NCBI RefSeq assembly: GCF_963667405.1
Contig: NZ_OY763408.1
Coordinates: 496,001 to 560,000, forward strand
Source of the DNA: an uncultured Sphaerochaeta sp.
GTDB lineage: Bacteria; Spirochaetota; Spirochaetia; Sphaerochaetales; Sphaerochaetaceae
Length of the DNA: 64,000 nt
Direction: 5' to 3'
The position numbers were made by a program, and so were the translations under genes. Positions 25,469 to 33,155 of the stretch are shown here, in pieces. Positions within the stretch are counted from its first letter, which is position 1, and the number at the start of each line of letters is the position of its first letter. The notes beneath the pieces were generated by a model that saw nothing but the letters and a program-made list of their open reading frames with translations, did not search any database and was not told where the DNA came from.

Positions 25469-26953
25469 ATGCACGCTACATATGAAGAGTTGGACAAACA
25501 GGCACAAGCGTTGCTCTCTCAGCTGGAAGGCAAGAGCCTAAGTGCCAAGGAAAGAGCGCAGATCCCCCTCCAGGAGATGCCTACCCAAGCCAGTGAGGTG
25601 AGGGTGAAGAATATGCAGGAGGTCGCTCTCGGCTATTCCGAAAGTCAGGTCAGGGTTGAGGCGATGCGTTGCTTGCAGTGCAAGACCAAGCCCTGCATCG
25701 CAGGCTGTCCGGTAGCCATCGATATTCCTGCCTTTATTGCCCAGGCTGCCGAAGGCAACTATGCCAAGTCGGTCGAGATCATCAAGGAGAGCAGTTTGCT
25801 CCCGTCCATCTGCGGTCGTGTCTGTCCCCAGGAGAGCCAGTGCCAGATGTACTGCACCGTGGGCAAGATGTTCAAGGATGTGGACAAATCGGTTTCCATC
25901 GGTCGCATCGAGCGCTTTGTCGCCGATTATGCCCGTGAGCATGATTTGGAAAAAGTCCCTGCCATCAAGGCTGAGACGGGAAAGAAAGTGGCTGTGGTCG
26001 GCACCGGCCCTGCAAGCATCTCCGCAGCAGCGGACCTGCGCAGGGAAGGCCATCAGGTGGTGATGTTCGAGGCGCTGCACAAAGCCGGCGGCGTCTTGGT
26101 CTATGGCATCCCTGAATTCCGTCTTCCCAAGAAGATTGTGGAACACGAGCTGCACAACCTGGTGGAGATGGGTGTGGAGATCAAGCGCAACTATCTGGTG
26201 GGCAAGACCCGCAAGATCAGCGACCTGATGGAACGTGACGGTTTTGATGCCGTATTCGTAGGCTCCGGGGCAGGACTCCCCAAGTTCATGGGTATCGATG
26301 GGGAGAACTACATCGGTGTCTTCTCTGCAAACGAGTATCTCACGCGCAGCAACCTGATGAAGGCCTATGCCGTGGGTGAAGCGCTTACCCCGCTCTTCGA
26401 TTCCCACAAGGTTGCTGTCTTTGGTGGCGGCAACGTGGCGATGGACGCCGCCAGGACGGCCAAGCGCTTGGGTGCAGAGCAGGTGAACATTGTCTACCGC
26501 CGTACCGAGGTGGAGATGCCGGCCCGGAAGGAAGAGGTTGCCCATGCAAAGGAAGAGGGTGTTGAATTCCTCTACCTGCATGCTCCTCTGAAGATCACCG
26601 CTGATGAGAAGGGCCGGGTCAATGGCGTCGAGCTCATCACCTGTGAACTGGGGGAAGCGGATGCATCGGGTCGCCGAAGTCCGGTGGAGATTCCCGGCAG
26701 CGAGAAGCTGCATGAGTATGACACGGTCATCGTCGCAATCGGCAATGACAGCAACCCACTCATCAAGGCGACGACCGATGGCATCGAGGTGAACCGAAGG
26801 GGTAACTTCATCGTCAACGAAGAGACGTGTGAGACCTCCCTCAAGGGGGTGTGGGCAGGTGGAGACATCGTGCTTGGGGCTGCAACGGTCATTCTGGCCA
26901 TGGGCCAGGGACGCAAGGCTGCGAAGGCGATGAACGCGTACCTGTCCAACTGA
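25469..26953 (+). CDS. NfnB/SudA/GltD-like flavoprotein with N-terminal [4Fe-4S] domain
   Basis: A 494-residue protein often annotated as NADPH-dependent glutamate synthase subunit. The N-terminal cluster domain has MRCLQCKTKPCIAGCPVAIDIPAFI and SICGRVCPQESQCQMYC. The flavin site is VAVVGTGPASISAAADLRREGHQVVMFEA, and the NAD(P)H site is VAVFGGGNVAMDAARTAKRLGAEQV. The C-terminal GVWAGGDIVLGAATVILAMGQGRKAAKAM is the second FAD-contact motif. Because it is directly paired with the NfnA-like gene and no glutamate-synthase large subunit is present, an NfnAB or SudAB complex is more likely than GOGAT. Confidence 0.92.
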   Translation: MHATYEELDKQAQALLSQLEGKSLSAKERAQIPLQEMPTQASEVRVKNMQEVALGYSESQVRVEAMRCLQCKTKPCIAGCPVAIDIPAFIAQAAEGNYAKSVEIIKESSLLPSICGRVCPQESQCQMYCTVGKMFKDVDKSVSIGRIERFVADYAREHDLEKVPAIKAETGKKVAVVGTGPASISAAADLRREGHQVVMFEALHKAGGVLVYGIPEFRLPKKIVEHELHNLVEMGVEIKRNYLVGKTRKISDLMERDGFDAVFVGSGAGLPKFMGIDGENYIGVFSANEYLTRSNLMKAYAVGEALTPLFDSHKVAVFGGGNVAMDAARTAKRLGAEQVNIVYRRTEVEMPARKEEVAHAKEEGVEFLYLHAPLKITADEKGRVNGVELITCELGEADASGRRSPVEIPGSEKLHEYDTVIVAIGNDSNPLIKATTDGIEVNRRGNFIVNEETCETSLKGVWAGGDIVLGAATVILAMGQGRKAAKAMNAYLSN

Positions 26954-26968
26954 TAAGCAAACGTTGGA

Positions 26969-26995
26969 GGGTGGGCCGCTTGGTGCGGTCCACCC
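26969..26995 (+). terminator. Stem-loop after the NfnAB-like pair
   Basis: GGGTGGGCCGC / GCGGTCCACCC, 11-bp stem with one wobble and a 5-base loop. There is no T-run, and the -35 of the next promoter begins five bases later. Confidence 0.55.
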
Positions 26996-26999
26996 CGCC

Positions 27000-27028
27000 T
27001 TGAACCAGATTCGTTGTTTGTGTATAGT
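27000..27028 (+). promoter_or_regulatory. Sigma-70 promoter of the EIIA gene, leaderless geometry
   Basis: TTGAAC (27000-27005), 17-base spacer, TATAGT (27023-27028). An in-frame GTG lies six bases after the -10, at the expected transcript start. Confidence 0.7.
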
Positions 27029-27034
27029 ACAGAA

Positions 27035-27526
27035 GTGGATATTCAGCATGATTGCCAATCGGTGATCTGTCAGCTTCAGTCAATTGAGAAGACCCAGGCC
27101 ATCCTGGAAGTGATAGATTCCTGTTCAGTATTTTCCTCTCTCCCCGACCTCGAGCGTTTCAAGCGCGGGGTGCTTCGCCGTGAACGCTTGCAGTCGACCG
27201 GTATCGGGCACGGAGTCGCAATTGCCCATGGCAAGATTCTCGGCCTCAAGGAAGTGCACATTGCACTGGGCATCAGTCGGGAGGGCATCGAGTATGGCAG
27301 CAGCGACGGCATGCCGGTACATTTGCTCTTTGTCATTGCATCGTCCCCTTCCATCCAGATGGAGTACTTGGGCTCACTCAGTTCAATTCTTCGCAGCGTC
27401 AGGACCGAGGAGATGCGTGCACACCTGTTGGATATGCATCTGAGAAAGACGGATGAGGCTTGTCGTCGGTTCTTCTCCATGATGTCAGAACAGCGGTTTG
27501 TCTGGTTCTGCAAAGATTCTCAGTAG
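27035..27526 (+). CDS. PTS EIIA type-2 domain protein (PtsN/fructose-EIIA like)
   Basis: A single-domain phosphocarrier of about 163 residues. The active-site His is in STGIGHGVAIAHGKI, and later conserved parts are VHIALGISREGIEYGSSDGMPVHLLFVIASS and YLGSLSSILRS. No EIIB or EIIC gene is adjacent, so a regulatory PtsN-like role is likely. The start is uncertain: the promoter predicts a transcript beginning at 27035, a GTG, and would exclude starts upstream; GTG 27062 is another option. No ribosome-binding site is visible at any of them. The stop overlaps that of the convergent cyclo-ligase gene by seven bases. Confidence 0.85.
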   Translation: MDIQHDCQSVICQLQSIEKTQAILEVIDSCSVFSSLPDLERFKRGVLRRERLQSTGIGHGVAIAHGKILGLKEVHIALGISREGIEYGSSDGMPVHLLFVIASSPSIQMEYLGSLSSILRSVRTEEMRAHLLDMHLRKTDEACRRFFSMMSEQRFVWFCKDSQ

Positions 27527-28056
27527 AACACACCTGCACACAATACAGCTGCCACCCGCTTGTCATGCTCCTCTTCGGGGAGTGTTTCCACAAGTTGGTG
27601 GCTTCGGCATATTCCCAACGTAGGACAACCGGTGTGGTGGGAGAGGAAACGGTCATAGTAGCCTTTTCCTCTTCCCAGCCGTTGTCCCTGACGGGTATAG
27701 GCTACAGCAGGCACGAGCAAGAGGTCCTCCTGTGTGGGGAAGAGTTCTCTCGTCGGTTGCGGTTCAGCAATGCCGAATCGTCCTTTCTGCAACGTTTCGA
27801 ACGAGAAGACCTGAAAGAAGTGAAGTGTCCCATCGGCATCACTGACCGGGAGTGCCAGCACTTTGTGTGCAAGGGCATCCTGAAGCACCTCGGTGATGTC
27901 AGCTTCATCTCTTAGCGGGAAAAAGGCAAAGAGGGAATGGGCCCCTGCATACAAGTTGCTTGCAAGCAGAGATCGGCAACTTTTGCTGTCCTCTTCCTGA
28001 AAATCCCTAGTTCCCTGTGCTCTGATGGCACGGCGAAGAGCCCTCTTTGTTTCCAT
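27520..28056 (-). CDS. 5-formyltetrahydrofolate cyclo-ligase family protein
   Basis: A 178-residue folate enzyme converting 5-formyl-THF to 5,10-methenyl-THF with ATP. It begins METKRALRRAIRAQGTRD. The conserved C-terminal block is LLLVPAVAYTRQGQRLGRGKGYYDRFLSH followed by LGICRSHQLVETLPEEEHDKRV. TATAAT sits six bases before this ATG with no Shine-Dalgarno site, so a leaderless mRNA is predicted; the upstream EcfT stop codon overlaps that -10. Confidence 0.93.
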   Translation of the reverse strand: METKRALRRAIRAQGTRDFQEEDSKSCRSLLASNLYAGAHSLFAFFPLRDEADITEVLQDALAHKVLALPVSDADGTLHFFQVFSFETLQKGRFGIAEPQPTRELFPTQEDLLLVPAVAYTRQGQRLGRGKGYYDRFLSHHTGCPTLGICRSHQLVETLPEEEHDKRVAAVLCAGVFY

Positions 28057-28068
28057 GAATCGATTATA
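28057..28068 (-). promoter_or_regulatory. -10 element directly before the cyclo-ligase start
   Basis: On the minus strand, consensus TATAAT (28068-28063) then CGATTC, then ATG. The -35 is poor (CGTTGC at 17 bases, or TTGCTG at 15). Confidence 0.55.
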
Positions 28069-28771
28069 GCATGAGAGCGCCGGCAGCAACGAGGGCAGTG
28101 AAAACCAGAAGAACAAGATCTGATGCGCTGTAGGGCAAACCCGGCCGCTTTCTGGCTGGGTCGAAGTTTCGTGCTTCCAAGGCGAGGGAGAGTTCCTGCG
28201 CCTTGTCAAGCAGAAGGCTGAAGATGGCGGAGGAGAGCGAGGTGATGGCCGTATAAGGGTTCCTTCTTCGCTCCAGGCGAGCCTTTCGTGCGGTCACCAC
28301 CTCAAGGGATGCATCGAAGATGAGAGGAAGAATGCTCAAGGTCAGTTCGATGGTGCTTGCCACCACAGCCCCCTGTACGAAGGGGATGCGGTCAAGCAGG
28401 TTGCCCAGGGAGCGCGCAAGGTCATCGGGGGCGGTTGCATCGGCGACGAGCATACCGCACAGGATGATGCAGAAGAAGCGCAGGGCGGCCGCTGCCGAGA
28501 GCAGGATGTCCTGGTGGGCAAGATACTCGGTGAGGAGGATCATGGCCATCAGGAAGGCGAAAAAGCGAAGCTCGCGCTTGTAGTGCGTGATGGGTAGTTT
28601 CTGCAAGGCCGCTGCCATACACAGGATGAGGGCTATCAAAAGGACTCCTGCAAGCGAGACTCTGATAAGCACAAGGCACAGGATGAGGACAGTGAGAAAC
28701 TTGATCAGCGGGTTGGCGCGACAGAGGAGGGTGTGTTGTTCCCGGTAGTGGAAGATCAGCGCTTCAGCCAT
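28064..28771 (-). CDS. ecfT: ECF transporter transmembrane subunit EcfT (CbiQ family)
   Basis: A 235-residue integral membrane protein of an energy-coupling-factor importer. It has about five membrane segments, including FLTVLILCLVLIRVSLAGVL, and two coupling Arg motifs: ARKARLERRRN and ALEARNFDPARKRP (AxxARG-like). It overlaps the EcfA gene by 16 bases. Only one ATPase is encoded here and no S component, so the vitamin or metal imported is unknown. Confidence 0.9.
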   Translation of the reverse strand: MAEALIFHYREQHTLLCRANPLIKFLTVLILCLVLIRVSLAGVLLIALILCMAAALQKLPITHYKRELRFFAFLMAMILLTEYLAHQDILLSAAAALRFFCIILCGMLVADATAPDDLARSLGNLLDRIPFVQGAVVASTIELTLSILPLIFDASLEVVTARKARLERRRNPYTAITSLSSAIFSLLLDKAQELSLALEARNFDPARKRPGLPYSASDLVLLVFTALVAAGALML

Positions 28772-29517
28772 GACAGGTCCTCAACCGCGGCTCCCTCTGG
28801 TAGGTAGATGCCGTGCTGACCCAGAATGGGCAAGACTTCATGCGGTGTTCCCGAGGCAACAATGTGACCCGACTCAAGCACCAGCACCTGGTCTGCATGG
28901 CTGAGTGTCTTGTCCACCTCGTGACTCACCAGGATGATGGTGTGCCCTTCCTGCTGCAATCTGAGCAGGGTGGAGAGTACGCTCACCACCGATCGGTAGT
29001 CCAGGTTGGCAAACGGTTCGTCCAGGATCAGGAGCTTGGGATCCATCACCAATACCCCTGCTATGGCAAGGCGACGTTTTTCTCCGCCACTGAGGGTACG
29101 CGGTCTTTGGCTGCGCTGCCCGCTGAGGTCAAGCAACCCAAGCACCTGTTCCAATTTCTGGGTTTGTGTTTCCAGATCAAGTCCAAGGTTTTCCATGCCG
29201 AACCGGATGTCCTTCTCCACCGTCTGACCCACCATCTGGGTGTCTGCGTCCTGAAAGACCAGACCGATGGTCTGCATACGCTTTTTCCTGTCCTTGGTGA
29301 CATCCTTTCCTTCCAGCAGGATGGTACCTTCCTGCATCTGTTCAAGTCCTTTGATGCATCTGAGCAACACACTTTTTCCGGACCCATTCGGGCCGCACAG
29401 CAAGGTAAAGGAGCCTTGCGGTACAGAAAAACTGATATCCTTGAGAATGTGTTTTTCCTTGGATATGGAGAAGTTGAGTGCGGTGACACTGAGGAGGGCA
29501 GGCTGGTTTGGACTCAT
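28756..29517 (-). CDS. ecfA: ECF transporter ATPase (EcfA)
   Basis: A 253-residue ABC ATPase powering the EcfT module. Walker A is LLCGPNGSGKSVLLR, Q-loop VFQDADTQMVGQTVEKDI, signature TLSGGEKRRLAIAGVL, Walker B LLILDEPFANLDYRS and switch LVSHEVD. The F-A-D-x2-Q-type Q-loop is usual in this group. I choose ATG 29517 (MSPNQPALL); the longer frame contains the promoter TTGCCC-N17-TACAGT and so cannot be translated from it. Confidence 0.92.
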   Translation of the reverse strand: MSPNQPALLSVTALNFSISKEKHILKDISFSVPQGSFTLLCGPNGSGKSVLLRCIKGLEQMQEGTILLEGKDVTKDRKKRMQTIGLVFQDADTQMVGQTVEKDIRFGMENLGLDLETQTQKLEQVLGLLDLSGQRSQRPRTLSGGEKRRLAIAGVLVMDPKLLILDEPFANLDYRSVVSVLSTLLRLQQEGHTIILVSHEVDKTLSHADQVLVLESGHIVASGTPHEVLPILGQHGIYLPEGAAVEDLSWLKR

Positions 29518-29526
29518 ATCGGTTTG

Positions 29527-29555
29527 ACTGTACCAGATGGTAGGTCTTTGGGCAA
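29527..29555 (-). promoter_or_regulatory. Promoter of ecfA-ecfT, near-leaderless
   Basis: Minus strand TTGCCC (29555-29550), 17-base spacer, TACAGT (29532-29527), then nine bases to the ecfA ATG. Confidence 0.6.
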
Positions 29556-29579
29556 GATTCCGGATTTTCACAAAAGGTG

Positions 29580-29609
29580 TTGACAAGAATTCACCAATTA
29601 GGGTATACA
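29580..29609 (+). promoter_or_regulatory. Strong promoter of tRNA-Phe
   Basis: TTGACA (29580-29585), 18-base spacer, TATACA (29604-29609), 13 bases before the mature tRNA start. Confidence 0.8.
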
Positions 29610-29622
29610 AGAGGACGTTGAC

Positions 29623-29695
29623 GCCGCTTTAGCTCAGTTGGTAGAGCAAAGGACTGAAAATCCTTGTGTCCTCAGTTCAATTCTGAGAGGCGGCA
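29623..29695 (+). tRNA. tRNA-Phe (GAA)
   Basis: A full cloverleaf of 73 bases: acceptor GCCGCTT / AGGCGGC with one G-T pair, D-arm GCTC...GAGC, anticodon stem AAGGA / TCCTT around loop CTGAAAA (anticodon GAA), T-arm CTCAG-TTCAATT-CTGAG and discriminator A. The CCA end is not encoded. It is followed by its own terminator and by the AT-rich island, so it probably served as an integration site. Confidence 0.97.
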
Positions 29696-29705
29696 AAACA
29701 GAGAG

Positions 29706-29733
29706 CTCCCCTTCCTTTTGGATGGGGAGTTTT
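29706..29733 (+). terminator. Terminator of tRNA-Phe
   Basis: CTCCCC (29706-29711) pairs with GGGGAG (29724-29729), with an inner TCC/GGA, followed by TTTT. Confidence 0.8.
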
Positions 29734-29754
29734 GCTTTGTTGAGGATTGTGTAT

Positions 29755-29795
29755 ACATACTAGCCTCTCAGAATTGAACTGAGAGGCTAGTATGT
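29755..29795. repeat. Perfect 17-bp-arm hairpin carrying an inverted copy of the tRNA-Phe T-arm
   Basis: Arms of 17 bp with a 7-base loop AATTGAA. Bases 29763-29783 are the exact reverse complement of tRNA-Phe bases 29671-29691 (21 of 21). Past the T-stem the arms continue with sequence not in the tRNA. It lies 60 bases after the tRNA at the start of the AT-rich island, so it is best read as a footprint of integration at this tRNA or a structure built from it. Confidence 0.7.
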
Positions 29796-30001
29796 TTAAT
29801 TATCACATTAAATTATATACTTTCATTGGTTTGTATTTTGAAAGAGTATTATGCAAAATATGTATATTACTCTAATCAACGAGTGTTAGGGTCTGGCGGA
29901 TTGAACCCAACGAGTTTCTCCATTTTATAAATTATATCAACAACTCTTCCAATTGTTGGTATAGTTGAAAAGTACTAATTAACCAACCTGCAAAATTATG
30001 C
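29796..30001. other. AT-rich non-coding left flank of the island
   Basis: No gene. It contains the 8-bp direct repeat CAACGAGT (29877-29884 and 29908-29915). Between the copies, GGATTGAACCC reads on the minus strand as GGGTTCAATCC, a tRNA T-loop-like motif. A CAAC/GTTG dyad occurs near 29939-29960. No clear terminator with a T-run is seen for the minus-strand operon ending at 30002. Confidence 0.4.
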
Positions 30002-32161
30002 TTATACTTTTGGTTTCCATCCATAAGCGATTGCATCATCAAAAATCTGCAGAGCGAGCGTACAATGCTCCAACCTAATATTGGACATTTTCCCAGAAGC
30101 AACTTTCAGCATCATTCTCAGAGCAGATTGTTTCTTGGTGTCAAGATGAAAAAGATTGTTCTTGCTATCGACAAATTGATACAGCGACAACCATGAAGAT
30201 TTATAAGGTTCTGCGAGCACTTTATTATACACATCAACTTCATTCGAAATTTTTGTTATTCCTGCAGCATCACTTTCAATAGCCTTTGCATCCATTTTGT
30301 TGATGAGATAAGGATCAATCACAGCTGCTGAAATTGAGAAACGAACAACTGCTTCCTTTACTGCGAACAAACAAGCGTCTCTTTTACACCACTGTGTCAC
30401 ATTCTCTACGGTTCGTGTATCATTCGTAATAGTCAAATATACTAAGTGAGCCAATTCGATTAGTGTATTCATCAACCCAGATGAGATACCATTGGCATTC
30501 CAAATTTCTTCAAAATTGATTGTATGCAGCGGATACTGCTTAGCTACCAAATCAAAGAAGGATGACAAAGTATAGGAAATCACGTTAGCACGATAGCTTC
30601 CTGCCCAATCATGTTTTTTAGGTTGTAACTCAACTTCAATTAAACGATATAAATGGCCTACAACTGCCATTTTTTGATAATAAAGGTCATTGTATTTTGC
30701 TTTTCTGGTCTCTACCTGCCAATCTTTCTGTACTTGTTTTGCAAAGTCATTAAAATTGGTACTTGCACCTTTACTAACTATCTGAGGTTTCCCGATATAG
30801 ATGTTATGAAATTTTGCCAAATCCGTTTTTGTTATGAGCTGGGATTTTGGTCTGCGGTCATAATATTTGCGTCTGTCTGCATCTGTAAGGAACATCGTAG
30901 ATTGTAGGTATTGCCCCTTCATACGTTCATAGAACCAATAAGTTGAATATGGTATGCCAGGTTCAGGAGGTACAGTTAGTTTTCTAGAAATATTCTCCAT
31001 TATCAAATGAAATTCGTGATTCGAGAAGAAATCTGCATCTGTTACTTTGTTTTGACTATTTGAGGATTCAGATATTTGCTGAATATCGCTCATGTAATCT
31101 GTTGGCTCCGCGTGAATAACGGTTAGTTTCATTGGAACCGAAATATCAGATAAATCAGCCTTAGATTTCTGTTCAGCATAGGCAAGAGAAGCTGTCGTTT
31201 GGCCTCCATTTATAACTTGCATCCCCAAAATCTTCATTATACGTTTCTCACCAGCAATTACTTGCACCTCTACATGGTCTGCAGTAACAGCAATACCATT
31301 GTTGAAAATAAAAAACTTTTCTGGTTTTGAATTTATTGTTCCTTGAATTTTTTTATTAACAGACGTCTTTGTAGTTAGGAACGAACGCACATTGCCTTCC
31401 AATAATTGGCTTCCATACTTGCGATACACTGAGGAAAGCAACTTCCCAGGTACGACTGCCATATAACATTCATATTTATCGTTCTCCTTTTGTGGGATTG
31501 ATAAACAAGGAATACCTGAACCACATATTTCAGGATACTCAGCTATTGCAATATCTACGCCATCAATTTCATTACGAGAGTAAATATTGTCATATATCCA
31601 CTGCATATCCCATACAATTGTCTCACTCTCAATGCCAGAAGAAATCTCATGCATAGGAATTCGATTCACTCTTGTTGAAATGAATCCTGAAGATAGTACC
31701 AAAACTTTCACTTTGTTGATTCCCAGCTCGGAGGTTAGTTTCTCTTTGATTAGGTCATATGTATCCATTGCTTGGAGCTCAAGTGTGCCAGTGATGAAGG
31801 ATGAGTGAGTTTTTGTGGTGCTTTCTTCAAAAAATCGGAATGCTTGCATTGCAAGTCTTTCGATGTCAGAACCAGTTAATATGTGGGGTTCTATTGAATC
31901 CTGATAATCTGATGCGAACAAAGTTAGTGATTGGTCCGTCTCATCAAAGTCATATCCATAGAATAAGATTACTCCTCTCTTACTTGAGACTCCCTTCCAA
32001 TAAAATAGTTGAGGATCTGAAATCATGGAGGATTCGGATAGATCTGCTATCACTGTTTTGACAAACTGAAGAGAAGGGCCTTCCCCAGAATCTAAAACAT
32101 TTACTTTTACTTTCTGAATCAAATCGATGCGATATTCCAATACTTTCTTTTCAATAGTCAT
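30002..32161 (-). CDS. AIPR-family protein (abortive phage resistance), defence operon gene 6
   Basis: A 719-residue protein. The AIPR hallmark is in the middle: YGSQLLEGNVRSFLTTKTSVNKKI (split here by a turn), then FFIFNNGIAVTADHVEV, then GMQVINGGQTTASLAYAEQ. AIPR proteins occur in abortive-infection loci and in MutL-Z1-DUF4420-AIPR cassettes; the activity is not settled, though the motifs resemble a nuclease-like or nucleic-acid-sensing core. ATG 32161 follows GAAGGATTTATACAA; the longer frame would overlap the previous gene. It is the last gene of the six-gene operon, 13 bases after DUF4420. Codon use is AT-rich like the rest of the island. Confidence 0.88.
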   Translation of the reverse strand: MTIEKKVLEYRIDLIQKVKVNVLDSGEGPSLQFVKTVIADLSESSMISDPQLFYWKGVSSKRGVILFYGYDFDETDQSLTLFASDYQDSIEPHILTGSDIERLAMQAFRFFEESTTKTHSSFITGTLELQAMDTYDLIKEKLTSELGINKVKVLVLSSGFISTRVNRIPMHEISSGIESETIVWDMQWIYDNIYSRNEIDGVDIAIAEYPEICGSGIPCLSIPQKENDKYECYMAVVPGKLLSSVYRKYGSQLLEGNVRSFLTTKTSVNKKIQGTINSKPEKFFIFNNGIAVTADHVEVQVIAGEKRIMKILGMQVINGGQTTASLAYAEQKSKADLSDISVPMKLTVIHAEPTDYMSDIQQISESSNSQNKVTDADFFSNHEFHLIMENISRKLTVPPEPGIPYSTYWFYERMKGQYLQSTMFLTDADRRKYYDRRPKSQLITKTDLAKFHNIYIGKPQIVSKGASTNFNDFAKQVQKDWQVETRKAKYNDLYYQKMAVVGHLYRLIEVELQPKKHDWAGSYRANVISYTLSSFFDLVAKQYPLHTINFEEIWNANGISSGLMNTLIELAHLVYLTITNDTRTVENVTQWCKRDACLFAVKEAVVRFSISAAVIDPYLINKMDAKAIESDAAGITKISNEVDVYNKVLAEPYKSSWLSLYQFVDSKNNLFHLDTKKQSALRMMLKVASGKMSNIRLEHCTLALQIFDDAIAYGWKPKV

Positions 32162-32174
32162 TTGTATAAATCCT

Positions 32175-33155
32175 TCAAATACGCCAGCTCTCGAGAGCTG
32201 CAACAATCAATGTATAGGTTATTGATTTCATCTGTGGAAGATGAATACTTCGATGAATTTTTGGAAAATCATCTGTCACCAGATAGCTATCGATATCCAT
32301 CACGTCAAACCAATATTTGTCATCTGCCGCCATAACTGCATATCGAAATGTCACGAGCTTGTTTTCAAAATTGGATTTTACCAGTGGGAAGTTTGAAAGA
32401 TCCTCATTTTTTATCATACTTACCAAAGACTTCACCGAAAGAGAATTTTCATTAGGAATATCGCATTTCTTAACCTTTATAATTTGTAGGAATCCTTTTG
32501 GTTCCATGCGATCTAACTGGCCAGCGGACGAAATTGATACGGTCATTGCAGAATGCTTTATTGTCTTAATTTCATACCAGCAATCGTTGAAGACAAAATC
32601 TTGCTCATCTCCGTCCGGCCCAGTCCAGGATGATATGACATCATCAGGAGATCGGCCTTGTGAAATCAGATTTCTAATTATTAAAAGCTCACCAAACAAG
32701 CCCTGATAGGCTTCTATGGACTGGCTGGAAGAATCTAGCATAGCCTTCCAAAGTATGAGTCGGTCGAGTACTACAGGAAGCAACTCATCTTCAGTATTTG
32801 CAGTTTCGGATGTTGAAATAAGATCTTGGCACAGAACAAGGAATGAAGGTGTTTGGTTTTCTTCTAAAAGAGTAAAATGAACTCGAGTATATCCATCATG
32901 CCCAATATCCTCATAACATTTTATGTTTCGCGAAGAGTAATTTTTTGATATCAAATTGAACCTTTTGGAAAGGCGAAGTACTACATCCCTGCAGTTCTTA
33001 TCATCGAAACCGACATACCAATCCCATTTGCACATGAGTCCAAAAGAACCATATCTGTGCAGATCTTGAAAATTCTCAACTTTCTTTGAGTTCCACCAGG
33101 ATGACAATTTGTCAAACAATGCTTCCGAATCAAACCTCACTTTCATCCTCCACAT
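32175..33155 (-). CDS. DUF4420 PD-(D/E)XK-motif protein, defence operon gene 5
   Basis: A protein of about 326 residues of the PD-(D/E)XK family found with Z1 ATPases. Key parts are YQGLFGELLIIRNLI and SWTGPDGDEQDFVFNDCWYEIKTIKHS. In the second, an Asp before the strand and Glu-Ile-Lys give the nuclease-type D...ExK site. It ends in a basic/hydrophobic segment (HRSIHLPQMKSITYTLI). The start is uncertain: ATG 33155, ATG 33146 or TTG 33173 all overlap the Z1 gene's 3' end, so translation is coupled. Probably the cleaving or end-sensing partner of the Z1 and MORC-like ATPases. Confidence 0.82.
   Translation of the reverse strand: MWRMKVRFDSEALFDKLSSWWNSKKVENFQDLHRYGSFGLMCKWDWYVGFDDKNCRDVVLRLSKRFNLISKNYSSRNIKCYEDIGHDGYTRVHFTLLEENQTPSFLVLCQDLISTSETANTEDELLPVVLDRLILWKAMLDSSSQSIEAYQGLFGELLIIRNLISQGRSPDDVISSWTGPDGDEQDFVFNDCWYEIKTIKHSAMTVSISSAGQLDRMEPKGFLQIIKVKKCDIPNENSLSVKSLVSMIKNEDLSNFPLVKSNFENKLVTFRYAVMAADDKYWFDVMDIDSYLVTDDFPKIHRSIHLPQMKSITYTLIVAALESWRI

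Noticed and set aside
25469..26953. Glutamate synthase small subunit (GltD) as the primary call
   Set aside because: No large GOGAT subunit is nearby and the gene is paired with an NfnA/SudB-like subunit having the Asp-plus-three-Cys cluster site.
25538..27058. A 506-codon minus-strand frame opposite the NfnB-like gene
   Set aside because: Shadow frame; composition mirrors the true gene and no domain is visible.
29755..29795. CRISPR repeat or simple intrinsic terminator
   Set aside because: Only one copy exists and there is no adequate T-run; the 21-base identity to tRNA-Phe explains the sequence better.
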